Shown piece by piece: positions 4,676-5,176 of a stretch of 5,176 nucleotides of DNA; position 1 is the first letter of the stretch; each line of letters starts with the position of its first letter. This DNA comes from Microcaldota archaeon. Its GTDB lineage: Archaea; Micrarchaeota; Micrarchaeia; Micrarchaeales; CABMGC01. The position numbers and the translations under genes are program-made. The stretch is taken from the NCBI GenBank assembly GCA_021785375.1, contig JAJYFQ010000066.1:1-5176 (forward strand), given 5' to 3'. The notes beneath the pieces are model-generated. The model ran no database searches and was not told where the DNA came from. It saw nothing but the letters and a program-made list of their open reading frames with translations.

Positions 4676-5176
4676 ATGCGCCAGTCACGTCGTGCGACGA
4701 AGGAAATTTCCCAGAGAGAGAGCTAATCTTTTCGGCAGGGATCCGGACGCAAACCGCGGCCTGATGGTCCGGTCGGCAATGGGCACAGTGGCCTTCGGGG
4801 AAAGGGCTCGTCAAAACAGCAATCTGCAATGGAGTATCTCATGACCTACGGCTGGGCCATACTCATCATCGCCGTGGTCCTCGGAGTCCTCTACTACCTC
4901 GGCGTGTTCAACACCTCGAACCTCGCACCTCGCCTCCAGCCCGGATCCTGCCACGTCGCACGGACCAGTGCCGGTGTGGAGAACTTCGGCGTCTGCGCAG
5001 GACTCCCCGAGTTCGTGGCCGAGTTCAACAATCCTGTAAATACGTCAACACCGCAAGACTACATAGACATTCTGAATCCGGGCCCGTCCTACTTCACTTC
5101 TAATGCATTCACTGTCTCGATGTGGGCAAACGTTCAGAAAGATAATATAGCGTATCCTAAGGAACCAATATTCTCT
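4676..5176 (+). pseudogene. Class III signal LamG protein, copy 2: frame broken in the leader, runs off the window
   Basis: From ATG 4676 translation gives MRQSRRATKEISQRES and stops at TAA 4724-4726. The loss of one AG unit (five instead of six) causes this. The homologous RANLFGRDPDANR segment lies in another frame, and a further one-base deletion near 4775-4790 shifts it back, so the original frame resumes before SSKQQSAMEYLMTYGWAI and stays open to the window end. After that come the same hydrophobic segment, PGSCHVARTSAGVENFGVCA with both conserved cysteines, and then a different LamG start (PSYFTSNAFTVSMWANVQ). Promoter, operator-like site and mature coding part look intact. Options are a decaying gene, a phase-off state with a second lesion, stop readthrough (the frames agree across the stop), or starting at ATG 4829, which would remove the cleavage context. 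A sequence error is possible. Confidence 0.7.
4713..4722 (+). repeat. (AG)5 dinucleotide tract in the copy 2 leader
   Basis: Five AG units stand where copy 1 has six. The tract leads directly into CTAA, so the frame that started at ATG 4676 meets TAA at once. This is the point of frame loss in copy 2. Confidence 0.85.

Larger units (their letters stand above)
4648..4722 (+). repeat. Promoter-leader direct repeat, unit 2
   Basis: All 75 bases are identical to 2777-2851; unit 1 then has one more AG before the sequences continue together. The sequence upstream of the TATA box is unrelated to that before copy 1, so the repeat has a sharp left edge at the promoter. Confidence 0.85.

Noticed and set aside
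4545..4829. A minus-strand 94-codon frame
   Set aside because: It runs antisense through the promoter, operator-like palindrome and leader of copy 2 and has no family features.
4620..4844. A plus-strand 74-codon frame over the copy 2 leader
   Set aside because: It starts upstream of the TATA box and is only the shifted frame of the leader; it ends inside the signal peptide codons.
1..5176. CRISPR array, transposase or insertion sequence
   Set aside because: No regularly spaced short repeats, transposase-like protein or paired terminal inverted repeats were seen; the repeats present are gene-derived.

Overview
The window looks like a piece of a DPANN archaeal genome, most likely Micrarchaeota or a close relative. 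The evidence is an archaeal-type RNA polymerase subunit K, a geranylgeranyl reductase of the archaeal ether-lipid type, TATA-like boxes at archaeal spacing, and pilin-like secreted proteins with the class III signal signature QSAMEYLMTYGWAILII, which is very common in that group. The lineage is inferred from the family mix, not from a marker gene search. Every stretch is either coding or a short intergenic region; the longest gap without a gene is about 230 bases.

Left part (1-2573) is housekeeping. The last 18 codons of an unknown gene run into a 2,3-bisphosphoglycerate-dependent phosphoglycerate mutase on the plus strand. Facing it, four bases away, is a small winged-helix-like gene on the minus strand with its own promoter. 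Further right on the minus strand is an rpoK-geranylgeranyl reductase operon. rpoK is only 55 codons, and the reductase can only be full length if it starts at a CTG codon, which has a well-placed Shine-Dalgarno sequence overlapping the rpoK stop.

Right part (2574-5176) is accessory and repetitive. It holds an array of LamG-type, class III signal peptide proteins. The first copy (2805-3791) is intact. The start of another copy (4676 to the window edge) has the same promoter and leader but a broken reading frame. Just before it lies an orphan 3' end of a third copy (4493-4598). The copies share nearly identical ends, while the LamG middle differs and is richer in A/T-ending codons, so they look like cassettes that recombine. 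Between the intact copy and the orphan 3' end sits a two-gene module: a RelE/HigB-like toxin candidate and a convergent 70-codon unknown. This module is flanked by a 106-bp direct repeat of the pilin-like gene's own 3' end.

The main candidates for something new are: (i) the 75-bp perfectly conserved promoter-leader with a palindrome between TATA box and start codon, (ii) the (AG)6 versus (AG)5 tract that sets the reading frame of the leader, suggestive of slippage-type on/off switching or gene decay, (iii) the module bounded by repeats of the neighbouring gene, and (iv) the CTG start of the lipid reductase.
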